Below, in pieces: positions 11,652 to 22,388 of a stretch of DNA of 64,000 nt. Numbering within the stretch: position 1 is the first letter of the stretch; each line of letters begins with the position of its first letter. The stretch lies in contig CAXAMN010028972.1 in the NCBI GenBank assembly GCA_963970005.1, forward strand, positions 1-64,000, written 5' to 3'. This stretch comes from Durusdinium trenchii. Lineage: Eukaryota > Sar > Dinophyceae > Suessiales > Symbiodiniaceae. The notes beneath the pieces are model-generated. The model searched no databases. It was not told the DNA's origin and worked only from the letters and a program-made list of their open reading frames with translations. The translations under genes were made by a program, and so were the position numbers.

Positions 11652-14600
11652 CTGGCAGGGAAGGTGGCTGGGCAGGTGCTTCAAAAGCAACTTATGTTTT
11701 CTGTTTTTTTGTTTTAAAGCAAGCCAGTGAAAGAAATGGACAGGTGTTATGTTCTGTATAGGAGCAGAAGGTGTTCTGAAAGTAATCAGAAGACACTGCT
11801 TGTGCTCTTCAATGTACTGCTGGATGGTATCATCTCTGTTGTTGTTTTGTTCACGCGATATTGAAATTCCCGAAATGGATTCGGGCACAGCACCACTGTT
11901 CCACCACATTTTGCAGCTTGGAAAGGTTTTGGATCAAGGGAGGCCTATTCGACTTGGTCAGTTCCTCCAATGGATTGTGGGGGTGGATCTTGGGTGAGTA
12001 GTGGGACACTCCCTATTTCCCTCCCCGACTAAAGCTACGAATCGGATCCTAAGCATGTATCCTTGAATGGTTACCATGCTTACCTAAGCAAACATGTCTC
12101 ATCAAGCGTCATGATTCAGTTCTCTACATCCATTTCCAATTCTACCGTGTTTAAAGGCATGACATCCCAACCCGCAATCCGAACCCCCCATCAGTTCAGC
12201 AAGGGACAATTGCTGGATGGTGTAATTGATGTCGTTCAACTCGCCCTGACCGGCGGTGGATTCGGGGAGTTCGGGAACACCGAGAGTTGGGACGAAGTCA
12301 CTTGTATAACTAAGATCCTCATGCAAAAGCCTGGGACGGATGGGTCGAAAGAATTGAGTCCCTCAGCTCAAATGTCTTGAGAGTATCAACCACTTTTGCA
12401 GGTCCCTGGACTCCTTGCGAAGTCCTGGAAATCACTCCAATTGACGAAGGTTGAAGACTTTCAGCTTGTATTTGAACAAAATACCCCAAGGGCCCTGCCC
12501 AACCTTCGACCATTGAAGACCTGGCCATCGACCATCACCGTCTTCCGTAGGTCAGGGTGACTCCAAAGGATCAATAGCAGTAAACAGGGGTTCATTCGGG
12601 TTCATTCACTGATTGGCTGTTCACTTGGGGATATACAAGCTTCTATCAATCAAACAACCAACCAATAGTAAAAGGCCATCTAGGCGGCAAGGACATCAAA
12701 ATATCAAATCCTTGTCAAGCCCGACCCTTTGACAAAAAAGCATGTTCTCTTAGACCCGCTGACAGAGGCTGCCTACTCAGGGCACCTTGGACCAATCATG
12801 ACAAACTAATTGAATTGCGGAGGTTTCATTTTAATTTTTCTGGAAACATGTGAAACCCGTGCGACCTCGACAATCTCCCCCGCGATCGGAGTGTTGCATG
12901 CAAAGATTGGAGTGGTCATACCTGAGTGTTGCAGCAGGTGCATGGAGTTTGTTGCATTCAAGTGGGATGACCATGAGCAGTCCATCTGATCCCATGATGA
13001 TCATGATGTCAATGATGGGATCGGATTTCGTGATCGGATCGGATCCGCGCTTTAGCAGCACCATAAATCGGATGAACTGCTGATAAAGCCATCCCCAAAA
13101 CTCCATGGGACGGGAAATATGCATATTCCAAAAATGCCTACATTTACACCTGAAACCACGTCATTGCTTGTGTCTTCGCGGGGTTCTCCACTCACGAACC
13201 AGAAAAGCGAACTTTCTTGAGTGCACAGTTTATGCATATCTCTCTTGGGTGTCCACATTGCATGTCCACTGTCGTACACCCTCTTTGGTGCTAAAAGAAT
13301 GCTAAAACCAGGCGTCAACCAGTCTTCTTCACCGCTGACCAGCTTTGCCATGATCCCTTGCTCTCATAAGGTTTCGAAAAACACTCTGGTCAAACGCCGG
13401 CTGTGTCTGCGGCGACTGCCACTGAGGTGACTGATTCAAAATTCATCAACACAGCTTGGCAGAAATCGAAAAAGTGAACAAACAAACCTCGCATCCGAAA
13501 CCTAGATCGCCCAGGTCTTGGCAGAAACATCAGAAATGGAGAAAACGACCATCACCTCGGCCCTGCACACCCTTGGACTCGAAGCCCACATCTGCTTCTC
13601 GCCTTGGTTCTCCAGGCTTCGAGCTGGTCCTTGGGACCGCGAAGCGGTGAGCGGAGCTTGTGAGTCTCATCTATTAGATCCACCAATGAAACACGGTGAA
13701 GTCATAGGCGTGATATGAGCCCCATCTACTAAAGTACAGTATATATATACTTGAAGCTCACTCGTGGTGGAAGTTTGACACAAAAGCAATGGATCTTGGA
13801 GCTATTCTCAGCATGTTGATAGATCTTGGGGCAGGCCCAAACATGCATGTAATGCATATCGTGTTGGCATTTGTATCACGCTCGAAAAATGATGCAGCGA
13901 ATGCCTGGAAAACGTATTTTACATTGTCAGCAGGTCCAACAATCCTTCGTCCTTCAGCCGACCATGTGGAGCATCCAAAACCCAAACCTTCAATAATTGA
14001 ATACAAGAATCAATAAACTCAACCATAGCTATGGACGGCTCCTTACAATACACAATGCAGTAAGTGGTCGTTCATGCGCATTGACTCCTCTGAACAAACA
14101 TAAGTTTTCACACCTCTGACTACTCCAGAACAGTGCTTTCTACACTGGATCTATAGATTCTCACTGGACCATCAACCCAACTTGGGCAAGAGAAAACTAC
14201 TTCCCAATCCTCCCCCAGTGAATCCTAGTTACCACTATATATGAAACAACCAGTGCGCCGTGACGGTTTCAGTCTTTGGAACTGCGAACGTTCGTGGGAA
14301 CTGCCTAGAACCACTCCGTCTCAAGCCATCCACCAGGCCCGATCTTCACCCGGGGTCACTGGTCACCGTGGGGCCAGGTCACCGCGATCCGCCCCCGATG
14401 GGCCCGATCGGCCGTTCCGCCGTCCGATCTGCAGTGGAGAAGGTCCTTCTGCTTCCGATTCTGCGGCCGATGGGCAAAACTGAGCTTCCGGAATTCCATG
14501 GAATCCTTCGTAGATCCCTAATTATAGGACCACAGCAGGCTGTAAGTTCAAGCACAATTTGCCTTTTTTGGGGGTGGTTGGTTGGTATATAAATATATAT

Positions 14601-15218
14601 AGGTTTTCTCACCTACTTGTCATACCTCTCATAGTTCCACTAGTTCCTCTTTCCAGGTCTCCACCGACTCATGTGAGATGTGCTCGAAGTGAACCTCCAT
14701 CAAAGGCCGCAGCTCAGCATAGTCCGTCACCCATGGATCAGTGGCGTACTCCAAATACTTCACCTAGCGCCAGCGATGGAAGGCTCCAAAGGTGGGCGGC
14801 ACCCAAAAAGAGGGTCTGACAGCTTGAATGGGCAAGCACAAGTAAATAAGGAAGGAAGTAAGTAAGCAAGCAAGTAAGGGTGTGGGTGTGGGTGTTTGTT
14901 TGATGGAACAGTTCAACGGATTGTGCAAACAAACAAGGTCATGGATGAATGGACTTGGAATAATCCGACCAGTTTCTCTTTGACTTGCTTGAGGAGGCAC
15001 AAAGGGGAAAACATCGCAAAGTGAGGGAATAGGTAACATTAACATGTCTTCCTCGTCCTACAACAGAACATCCGGCGCCCCCCACAAAAGGTCTCTGAGA
15101 GCCTGGCCACTAGCGTCATGCACATCTGCATGGCTCCTTTTTTCCACCATGGGGCACTCATATCAGTCCTTGAACGCTTTGCCAAGTGGAGCCAGCTCAT
15201 CCCATGCCCAGCTTCACT
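11652..15218. other. long stretch without a supported gene
   Basis: Open frames exist on both strands at 12063-12380, where either strand could be read as protein-like, so no call is made. A plus-strand island at about 13520-13646 ends at a GTGAGC donor-like site, and a GC-rich island at about 14350-14470 is open on both strands. The remainder shows nothing recognisable. Confidence 0.35.
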
Positions 15219-16202
15219 CTATGCTTTGCTGGACATGCGGGCAAGACCATATTGCTTCAAAAGCTCAAGAACATCATGCACATCGGCCATGTGAAGATCA
15301 ACATAGTCGGGATCCATGGACTCTGAAGTTGGGATGGGTTGGGATTTCAAGGCGACCAATGGACCTCTCCACAAGGCAGCATGCGCTGCACCCAGCGTGT
15401 CACCCTCGTAGAGAGCTCCAAAAAGCTTGGCGATGCAAGCGTTCTCTGCTGATCCATCAAGCATGAAGCTATCACGGTAGCGCAAGTGGATCGGCTGTGC
15501 CAAATGAGCGATTGGCTGTCCCTTCAAGAACTGGCTACAAATGCCTCCAGCAGACTCGTCATCTCCAAGGTATGGATTCAAAAAGGGCAGGTGTACTACC
15601 CGGTATACCCCCTCATCCATATCATCGTCAAGATGCTTTTGCAGCTCCACGTGGATGATGCGCGGGTGCTTCTCCTTCTCTGGGAGCAACATTGCGGTCA
15701 CGCGCATGCCGGCTGGCTTGCTTGGGAAAGGGTGAAGAGAACAAAACGCCTTGTGAACCCTCCACTCCTTTCGTTGGCACGTGTCAGAACAATAGGCTCT
15801 AGACCCACACTTGCCACATCTTTTGGTGCCAGGCTTCCTGCACATTGGACAGGCACCTTGGCGAACTTGAGCAAGGCTGCTGGTCACATGCGGCTTTGGC
15901 ACCCTCAACGGCAAAGACTCAACCTCCTCCTCTGTGACTCCAAAACGCTTCAAGTACACTGCCATAGTCTGGTCATCCACTTGGGTTCCAAAGCCGAATC
16001 TGCCGGTGTGAAGATCCAAATAGCAACCCCCGCCATCTCCAGGACCGACCTGGTGTGTGACATCGTTCACTTCCTTGGAGGCACTGCTATCGTACCTGAG
16101 GCGTTGGTCGTAGACGGAGAGGAAGACGTTCGCGAGGCCGGGATCCTCCTCATAGCCATAAGCCACCTCGATGGGATTGCCCGGAATGACAAAGCGAGGC
16201 AT
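15219..16202 (-). CDS. MYND-type zinc-finger protein
   Basis: This is the only long intact non-transposon gene in the window: an intronless 327-codon frame from ATG (16202) to TAG. Residues about 118-155 form a MYND zinc finger: CPMC, then CGKC, YCSDTCQRKEW and a final H-x3-C, giving the C-x2-C, C-x2-C, C-x3-C and H-x3-C ligand pattern. MYND domains usually mediate protein-protein contacts and occur in chromatin and signalling proteins. The N-terminal part (FVIPGNPIEVAYGYEEDPGL) and the C-terminal 170 residues show no domain I recognise. There is no signal peptide or membrane segment. It could be a complete single-exon gene (retrogene-like genes are common in dinoflagellates) or the large exon of a longer gene. 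The plus-strand frame 15486-16220 is its antisense shadow. Confidence 0.8.
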   Translation of the reverse strand: MPRFVIPGNPIEVAYGYEEDPGLANVFLSVYDQRLRYDSSASKEVNDVTHQVGPGDGGGCYLDLHTGRFGFGTQVDDQTMAVYLKRFGVTEEEVESLPLRVPKPHVTSSLAQVRQGACPMCRKPGTKRCGKCGSRAYCSDTCQRKEWRVHKAFCSLHPFPSKPAGMRVTAMLLPEKEKHPRIIHVELQKHLDDDMDEGVYRVVHLPFLNPYLGDDESAGGICSQFLKGQPIAHLAQPIHLRYRDSFMLDGSAENACIAKLFGALYEGDTLGAAHAALWRGPLVALKSQPIPTSESMDPDYVDLHMADVHDVLELLKQYGLARMSSKA

Positions 16203-18708
16203 GGCGGACCAAGCGACTGATGGACCGACTGCTCAAGCCGATTTCCATGGAGCAACACGTATGGTGAACCAACTCCAAGAGAGAATTCCAAAGGATTGTC
16301 TTTGGAGCAAAGGAGTGCATCGTCTGGGAATTCTCCTATGTTCCCTTCATTCATTCCGACTGGTACGTCTGGGTCCTGGACCGTCTGGGTCCTGTGGGTC
16401 GAAAGATGTAGAAGACGTGGGTTTCATGATGTCCAAACAACAGGAAGCAATCCAGAAAATGGGTTCAAGAATGTTCAAGAGTAATTTACGTCGCTTTTTT
16501 TGTAACGCATCAAGACCTGTCAGAATAATACACATAAGATCAAATAACATATAAATACACAGGAGTCTTCCTGATTCTTCCTCATCCCCTGCCTCATAAG
16601 GACGGTTCGGGCGCTCTGTTTCCTACACCTCCCACCACTGTTTCCACAGTCTTCACTCCTCCCGTGCTGGCTAAGACAAGCCAGGCTGGCCAAGATGGGT
16701 TCCGAACTTTTCAGCTCCTGCAGCAAACCTTTGATCTCTCTCCTCAGCTGCCAAGAAACGAGGACGATGACTCATGGCATCTCATGGCCACCCACCCGCT
16801 CCACCCACCGCCACCGAGTGGTGGTGTGTTGGAGTACGCAAAACATCGGCAAAACAGGCTTACCAGGAAGAACTCTGGGTGGGTGGGGGTCAACCTTTCT
16901 TGGTTGCAGTCATCATGACCAAGAGATCTCAAGATTTACCTTTGACAGCAGCTTTCCCACTGTTCAGAGTTGAACTGAGTCAAAGAACTGGCAGAACGCT
17001 CCTGGACTCTGTGGCTCGGATCATGCGGTCATATACCAAGGGCCAAGGGGATGCAGTAACAATTCCTGGCGTTTCGGGCAGAGCTCACTCATTGTCACTT
17101 GTTCATATTGCATGATAGATCTAGGGTATCCGTTTCATTCAGTTTCCTGAATCTACAACAGTTCAACATAACCAAGGTGAGTAGTGCACATTGATATGTC
17201 TTGTGAGATATTGGGAGAAGGGGAACCAAAGCACACTTGCGGGAAACCGAGTTGATCCTGACTTTAGCAAATGATCAACTGCTCTAATTTAAAGAACCAA
17301 ACAATGAACGCCCTCTTTGCTTGCCACACCATTGCGGTTCAATTGAACTCACTCAGTGGAACCATCATTTACACTAGAACTGCCTACCTGTGGAAACACA
17401 GGGCCCGCCGGAAACGATTGCTTGCGTTTGCTGTCGTTGTTTGACCTGTTGGTGTTTGTCGTCTGTTGCTGTTGTCCCTTTATTGCTTCGCTTTTTTGTT
17501 TCGCTCCCGTTTCGGTTGATGGAATCAGTGAGTGGACCTACAGCTACGGAACAGTTACTGTATATATCCCAGATCGATCTTACTGAACACACATTTTCTG
17601 GAAACGTTTGGGTGTGAAGCTTTCCGCAACAAATATTCCCTAGCGAGTTGAAACTATTCCAAACCTTGTGGATACACTGGAAGCTGGGATATTCGACCAT
17701 GGCCTCAGTCCAGCTCATGACCGCCCAAATAATATCAAGAAAAACAAATCCCTTTCAATTAAATATTGAAAAGCGTGTCCTTATCTATTTGAAGACCACA
17801 GTAGCTGGTCAAAACGATTCAGTCTGTCCGAGGCTCTTGGGCCATTTGTGGATGGTCCCTGTCACAGGCGCTGCCGGCGCTTCAGCTGTGGTGGTCAAGC
17901 CTCTGACCTGTGGTCAATGATGGCCAATGGCTCAAGAGCCCAGGGTACCCGAGTCGAAAAATCATGGTTGTGTAGAGAAATAGGGACCCCCCTCCCAAAT
18001 CCCAGGAACAAACATGTACACCACCGGGTTTGATTCGCACACCCACATGAATCTGTTCTTCAATCGGTAATGTTGGTAAGCAGAGACGGCGCCTTTCTGG
18101 ATCTTTCTGGGATCAGTTCGACCATGACCGCTGCGAATTCCATTCTCTTTTGGAAGTCACCCATCTGCAGGGTTCGACCGAGCCGGCGATGATTCGAGTC
18201 AGAAGCGATTCCAAAGGCATCGGAAGCATCGGAAACACCGACCAAAAGGACTCTCATGTTGAATGCAGTGCAAGACTCCTTCTCTGAACGGTCCAGGTTT
18301 AAAACGGGGGAGGTTGTTTCAGGTAGTTTCTAGTTTGCTGACAGTGCTCACGTGCGGGATTCTCTGGCTCGGTGGGGCATTCCATGGGAGCATTCCATGA
18401 GCATTCCGCATTCAATCTGCTTGTAGGTGGAACCACTCAACTTCACCCAAAACAACACAACCAACACCATCCAATACTCAGCAGGTCCCCAGCAGAATCG
18501 ACCTTTCTGATTCCGGGCTTTCAGTGGGGTATCCTCTCAAACCCTAGAGGAGTCGGTGCAAGTGCTGGTATACCCAGCCCCGCCATAAAAGAATTCGGAA
18601 CATGATCGCATGATCTCATGACCTCCCCAACGTCACGTCGGAGATTCTGCACGACCTTCCGGTCACCAGCTGAGACAGACCCTTCGCCCCTTCCCTTCTT
18701 CCGCCCAG
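16203..18708. other. stretch without a supported gene
   Basis: Upstream of the MYND gene. A 17-19-bp tandem pair with core CGTCTGGGTCCTG lies at about 16366-16401. Short overlapping open frames occur on both strands and none is protein-like enough to call. GGCCAATGGCTCAAG at 17922-17936 weakly resembles the end of the dinoflagellate spliced leader. Confidence 0.35.
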
Positions 18709-18866
18709 CCGCTTTGGTCAGCGCCACTCCAACGCCCACGGACCCCGCCGCGCGACGGGGTTCCCACGAACCACTCGGGCGCGTGCTCCGCGCGCGGGTG
18801 CTCCGCGGCGCGACGCTCGCGGCGCTGGCGCGGGGCGTCAAATGCAGCGGAGCCGTGCGTGCACAG
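18709..18866 (+). CDS. candidate exon, product unknown
   Basis: A 158-bp very GC-rich plus-strand island between an acceptor (CTTCTTCCGCCCAG) and a donor (GCACAG|GTGGTC). The frame reads ALVSATPTPTDPAARRGSHE and then GRVLRARVLRGATLAALARG. Codons are almost all G or C at the third position. The minus strand is also partly open, so the strand is likely but not certain. The product is unknown. Confidence 0.36.
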
Positions 18867-20517
18867 GTGGTCCACATGGGGCGACGGGAAGTCTGTGTCA
18901 AACCTCAGGGCTTGGTGTGTATGCAATCTTGATATACGCAAGGATCTCTATGCCATCTTTCGTGATAAGGTCATATAGTATCGTATGTTCTTAGTGTCTT
19001 GATGTTCTTAGTCGTAGCATGTGTGGGTTCATGCGATGTTTGGCGCCAGGTCTTGATCAAGTTGCGGTTCCACCTTGCTTGGTCCGGGTTTGGACTGGGC
19101 AAATTCCAGTGCTTCTGGAAGCCTCTGTGAACTGGGATGCTTTACATTTATATCTGCGGTCAAGTCTATGCTGATTTTTTGGCATCTGTTGTCTCTACTC
19201 AAATCGCTTTGGTTCCAATTCCACAGCGCCCCATGCAAGCGCTTGCAAGCACGCTAAACAGCTCCCCACTTATCAGCTGAATCAACATCTGTGGCACGCA
19301 AATCGCTTCGTCGGTCTGGCACTGTCTCGTGACATGAATCTTCCTGTCTCATCAACTTCCCTCTTCGATGTAATTTGATGTCATTTGGTGAAGCCAACGC
19401 TGGCGAGAGACATCATGAGACCTGGCCAATAGATCAATATGGTGACCCAGGACAAGAACTTGAAGAACACCAAGGGATCCACATGACATCTACAAAGCAT
19501 TACAAGAAAAGATTCAGCACAAATCATGCTGGAGAATGATATGTTCTGTCTTCACAAAAGCACGTCCCCTTCATCACACACAGTACAAAGCCGCTGTCAA
19601 CAAGCTTTGGTGCTTACTAATTACTTAGGACTTATCGGTGGAACCTTCACCTTCAGTCCACCTTTCATGCATTAAACAACCTGTGAAGGTGACAGTGAAT
19701 TCCAAGAATCGCATCTGATGTTCACCAACCCCTTTCTCTTTCTGTCCACTAGGGGTTGAATCCTGGTGTGTCTGGTGCGCATGTCACAAGTCCAGCTACC
19801 TACAGTAGATTTAGAACAAACTGACCAAACAGGAACCTCGTGTCGGATTTGTTGGGCAACCAACCCTCTTCCCTTCTAGTTCTCAAAATGAAGTAGAATA
19901 AACCCAACCATCAAGATGCCTTTCATTTTGACCTCTGGCACATTGAAAACACTCCTTGAATCCATGTATCGAACACTCACCTACATTGACCCCTGAAATG
20001 CCCAATGGATAGGTAAATATTCCATATACATACATACATACATACACACACATAATACACATATTAAAATATAATATTATATGAACATGGAGTATCTGGC
20101 AAATAGATTTGGTCGAAAAGTCAATGGGCGGCAGGTGCAGTGTCGTGTGTGTGTAGTCTCTTTTGGTTTAAGAACCTTATCCTGGATACGGTGCCATCTT
20201 GTGCGCATGCTGCAGCATGAGCCTATTGACTTGGTGGCCAAAGAAGTCAACCAAACATCCTCCAACGATTTGACCCCTCTGCCCCTTCTGCCACACAGTA
20301 AGACCAGTAAACCGCTAAGGGGTTCACATCGCGATCTGCTGTGAGGATACGCGTCGACCGCTGTGGTGATTCTTTGGGCCTGGAACTGACTGGGCATCTC
20401 GTTCCCAAACACTCTATCGGCTTATGGCACATGACTCCATCTCCAGGGTCCCCAAACAAATGTGCGCATGGGTGAACAAAAGGAATTGACTCAATTAACA
20501 TTGTACATGATCTTCCT
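18867..20517. other. stretch without a supported gene
   Basis: Nothing recognisable apart from a CATA/ACAC/ATAT microsatellite at about 20025-20080. Confidence 0.45.
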
Positions 20518-20560
20518 TTCATGTAGACCCTTGATTCACAAAACTCTCCCCATGAAGAGG
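20518..20560 (+). repeat. dispersed short repeat, copy interrupted by the LINE
   Basis: This segment matches 563-604 closely (TTCATGTAGAC, TTGATTCACA, CTCCCCRTGAG). The LINE target site begins at 20554, so the element landed inside or at the edge of this repeat copy. The other side of the repeat is at 31531 onward. Confidence 0.6.
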
Positions 20561-20572
20561 TTTTACAATCCA
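20554..20572 (+). repeat. target-site duplication, left copy
   Basis: GAAGAGGTTTTACAATCCA, 19 bp, identical to 31531-31549. The bases just outside differ (T on the left here, A there; G on the right here, A there), so the match ends exactly at 19 bp, as expected for target-primed reverse transcription. Confidence 0.93.
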
Positions 20573-20723
20573 GGCTGCTGGGCTCAAGGCCTTAAGCCTG
20601 AGGGAGTGCCGAGACCCCAGGGTCCTGTAGCTCTCATTCAATTGAGAGGGCAGGACGTCCAACAAGGCTTAGGCCATCTCGCTTGTGACCGTGAGTTGGC
20701 CTTTGTCCTTGTTGATACGCGCC
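20573..20723 (+). promoter_or_regulatory. LINE 5' leader
   Basis: The 151 bp between the target-site duplication and the first ATG. An internal promoter would be expected here for a full-length LINE, but no known motif is visible. The first bases, GGCTGCTGGGCTCAAG, share the terminal GGCTCAAG with the dinoflagellate spliced leader as I recall it. That short match could be chance. Confidence 0.5.
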
Positions 20724-22388
20724 ATGGATCCGTGGTTGGATGTTCTGCAGATGGCCGACAAGATGCTCACCCAGCATCGCCTGGCTGCATTCAGGGAGTT
20801 CCTCCATGCACATCGGAGTCGCTGCCCCGGTCCGGTGATCGAGGGTGCGATGTGCATGGTTGGCTACATCGTGTCCATGTGCTCCGACACCATCCAGCTG
20901 CAGCGGAAGCCTTTTATCCCGTGGGAAGGCTTCGTGACCTCCGTCGACAATGTGGATAAGGTCAAGGTGACAATCCCCAAGCTGGGACGAAGACCGATCA
21001 AACTCCATGTGGGTTCGGAAATCATCATCCTTGGCAAAGCTGTGGATCATGGAGATCAGCTGTCCTTTGGTGAGGAAGCAATTCTTCTGCACAGGCCATG
21101 CTTTGATCGTACCCTCCCATTCAACGCATTGCACCTCTTTGCAGGTGCTTTTTGTGGATGGGCTAGAGCCCTTGGCTGGTTGCATGATCATGTTGATGGA
21201 GTCGCATGTGGCTCTCAAGTGAGCGTTGATGCTGATGCTATGGTGCTGGAGACTTGGTCCAAGCAGCATGGATATGAACACTATGTTGGAACTACGTCCC
21301 CGTTGTCAGCTTGGGACCCCACCGAACACATCGGCATTTGCACTCAGGTCAGTGACAAGACCTTGCTACGACGCTGTCTTTGGCCGACAAATGTCATTTC
21401 CACAGTGTCTCCACCGTGCGTGTCCTGGTCCAGGGGAGGAAAGCGAGAAGGATTGAACTGCACGCCAGGCTTTGCTGCTTTCGATGCTGTACAGACACTT
21501 GAAGTTCAGCAACCTTTGCTGATCTTCTTCGAATGCGCAGATGAGGTGATGTCCCATGATCACTTCCAATTATTTAAAGCAGCCCTCCGAATCATTGGCT
21601 ATGAGCAAGTGTGGCAACAGGTCGTTCCTCTCAACAACCTCACGCACAACTCCAGGTCTCGCTGGCTCGCCGTCTGGCGGCGAAAGGACTTCGCATGTGA
21701 TCCCATTCATGCCACGGTCATCCCACGTGCACCACCCTTGACTTGGTGGAATTCGGTCCTCAATCAGTTTTGGGCCCCTGATTGCATTCGAGAGCAGCTA
21801 ATTCTCGATCAGCATGCCATGTCAAAGTACGGTGACCCACAATTACTGCCACCAGCAAAGAGAGCCCGACTCCAGTCCGGCACGTGCAATGAGGTTCTCT
21901 CCAAACGCATTCCTCCGCCAGGAGAGCCACTGCCTACCTTATGCAGTTCGTACACAACGCAGCACCACCTTGCTGTCGACCACCTGACCGACAAAGGAAT
22001 CTTCGCATGTCTCATTAAGAGTGGGCCGGATTTTGAGTTTCTGAGCCCCTTGACTTTCGTGCCATTGCTGGGTACCACTGACCGCATTGTCCTGCCGTGT
22101 TCGGTCCCACAAGCTTTTCACTTTTTAGGCAATGCGATAGCGCAGCCACACGCACTCCTTGCCTTGTCCATCGGGTTCATTGCTCTCAAGCTGACCCCTG
22201 TCACCTTGAGTCAACTCATTCGTGATTCTTGGAATGACCGCATGACATCAGCCAATGCCATCGTGCACAAGCAAGGTGAATGGATCACAGTGCAGAAGTT
22301 TGATGAGTTCCTCAAGGGTCTGACTTTCGGTTCTTCCTGCTGCCTCAGCCTGAGAAAGCTTACACGTGTGTACGTCTTTCCAAAATGA
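20724..22388 (+). CDS. C5 cytosine DNA methyltransferase, LINE-encoded
   Basis: A 554-residue protein predicted to methylate cytosine at C5 using S-adenosylmethionine. Residues 1-130 are unassigned. The catalytic domain then shows motif I (LHLFAGAFCGW, F139), motif IV with the catalytic cysteine (SPPCVSWSRGG, C232), motif VI (FFECADE, E270), motif VIII (SRSRW, R311 and R313) and motif X (GNAIAQPHALLAL, from G469). In typical enzymes motif IV is PPCQ-x-F-S; here Gln is replaced by Val, so substrate handling may differ. The open frame extends upstream to a GTG at 20685, but the first ATG is 20724. The stop TGA overlaps the next ATG in ATGA, which suggests coupled translation. No targeting domain (CXXC, BAH, bromo) is recognised. 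The likely role is methylating the element's own cDNA or new insertions. That role is an inference. Confidence 0.88.
   Translation: MDPWLDVLQMADKMLTQHRLAAFREFLHAHRSRCPGPVIEGAMCMVGYIVSMCSDTIQLQRKPFIPWEGFVTSVDNVDKVKVTIPKLGRRPIKLHVGSEIIILGKAVDHGDQLSFGEEAILLHRPCFDRTLPFNALHLFAGAFCGWARALGWLHDHVDGVACGSQVSVDADAMVLETWSKQHGYEHYVGTTSPLSAWDPTEHIGICTQVSDKTLLRRCLWPTNVISTVSPPCVSWSRGGKREGLNCTPGFAAFDAVQTLEVQQPLLIFFECADEVMSHDHFQLFKAALRIIGYEQVWQQVVPLNNLTHNSRSRWLAVWRRKDFACDPIHATVIPRAPPLTWWNSVLNQFWAPDCIREQLILDQHAMSKYGDPQLLPPAKRARLQSGTCNEVLSKRIPPPGEPLPTLCSSYTTQHHLAVDHLTDKGIFACLIKSGPDFEFLSPLTFVPLLGTTDRIVLPCSVPQAFHFLGNAIAQPHALLALSIGFIALKLTPVTLSQLIRDSWNDRMTSANAIVHKQGEWITVQKFDEFLKGLTFGSSCCLSLRKLTRVYVFPK

Noticed and set aside
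15486-16220. 244-codon plus-strand frame
   Set aside because: Antisense of the MYND gene. The zinc-finger ligands are on the minus strand, and the plus reading has no domain.
17922-17936. Spliced-leader relic GGCCAATGGCTCAAG
   Set aside because: It needs a two-base gap and a mismatch to match the leader and covers only its last part. No gene follows that would use it. Chance is a sufficient explanation.
20634-21281. 215-codon minus frame
   Set aside because: It is antisense to the methyltransferase gene, whose catalytic motifs fix the coding strand.
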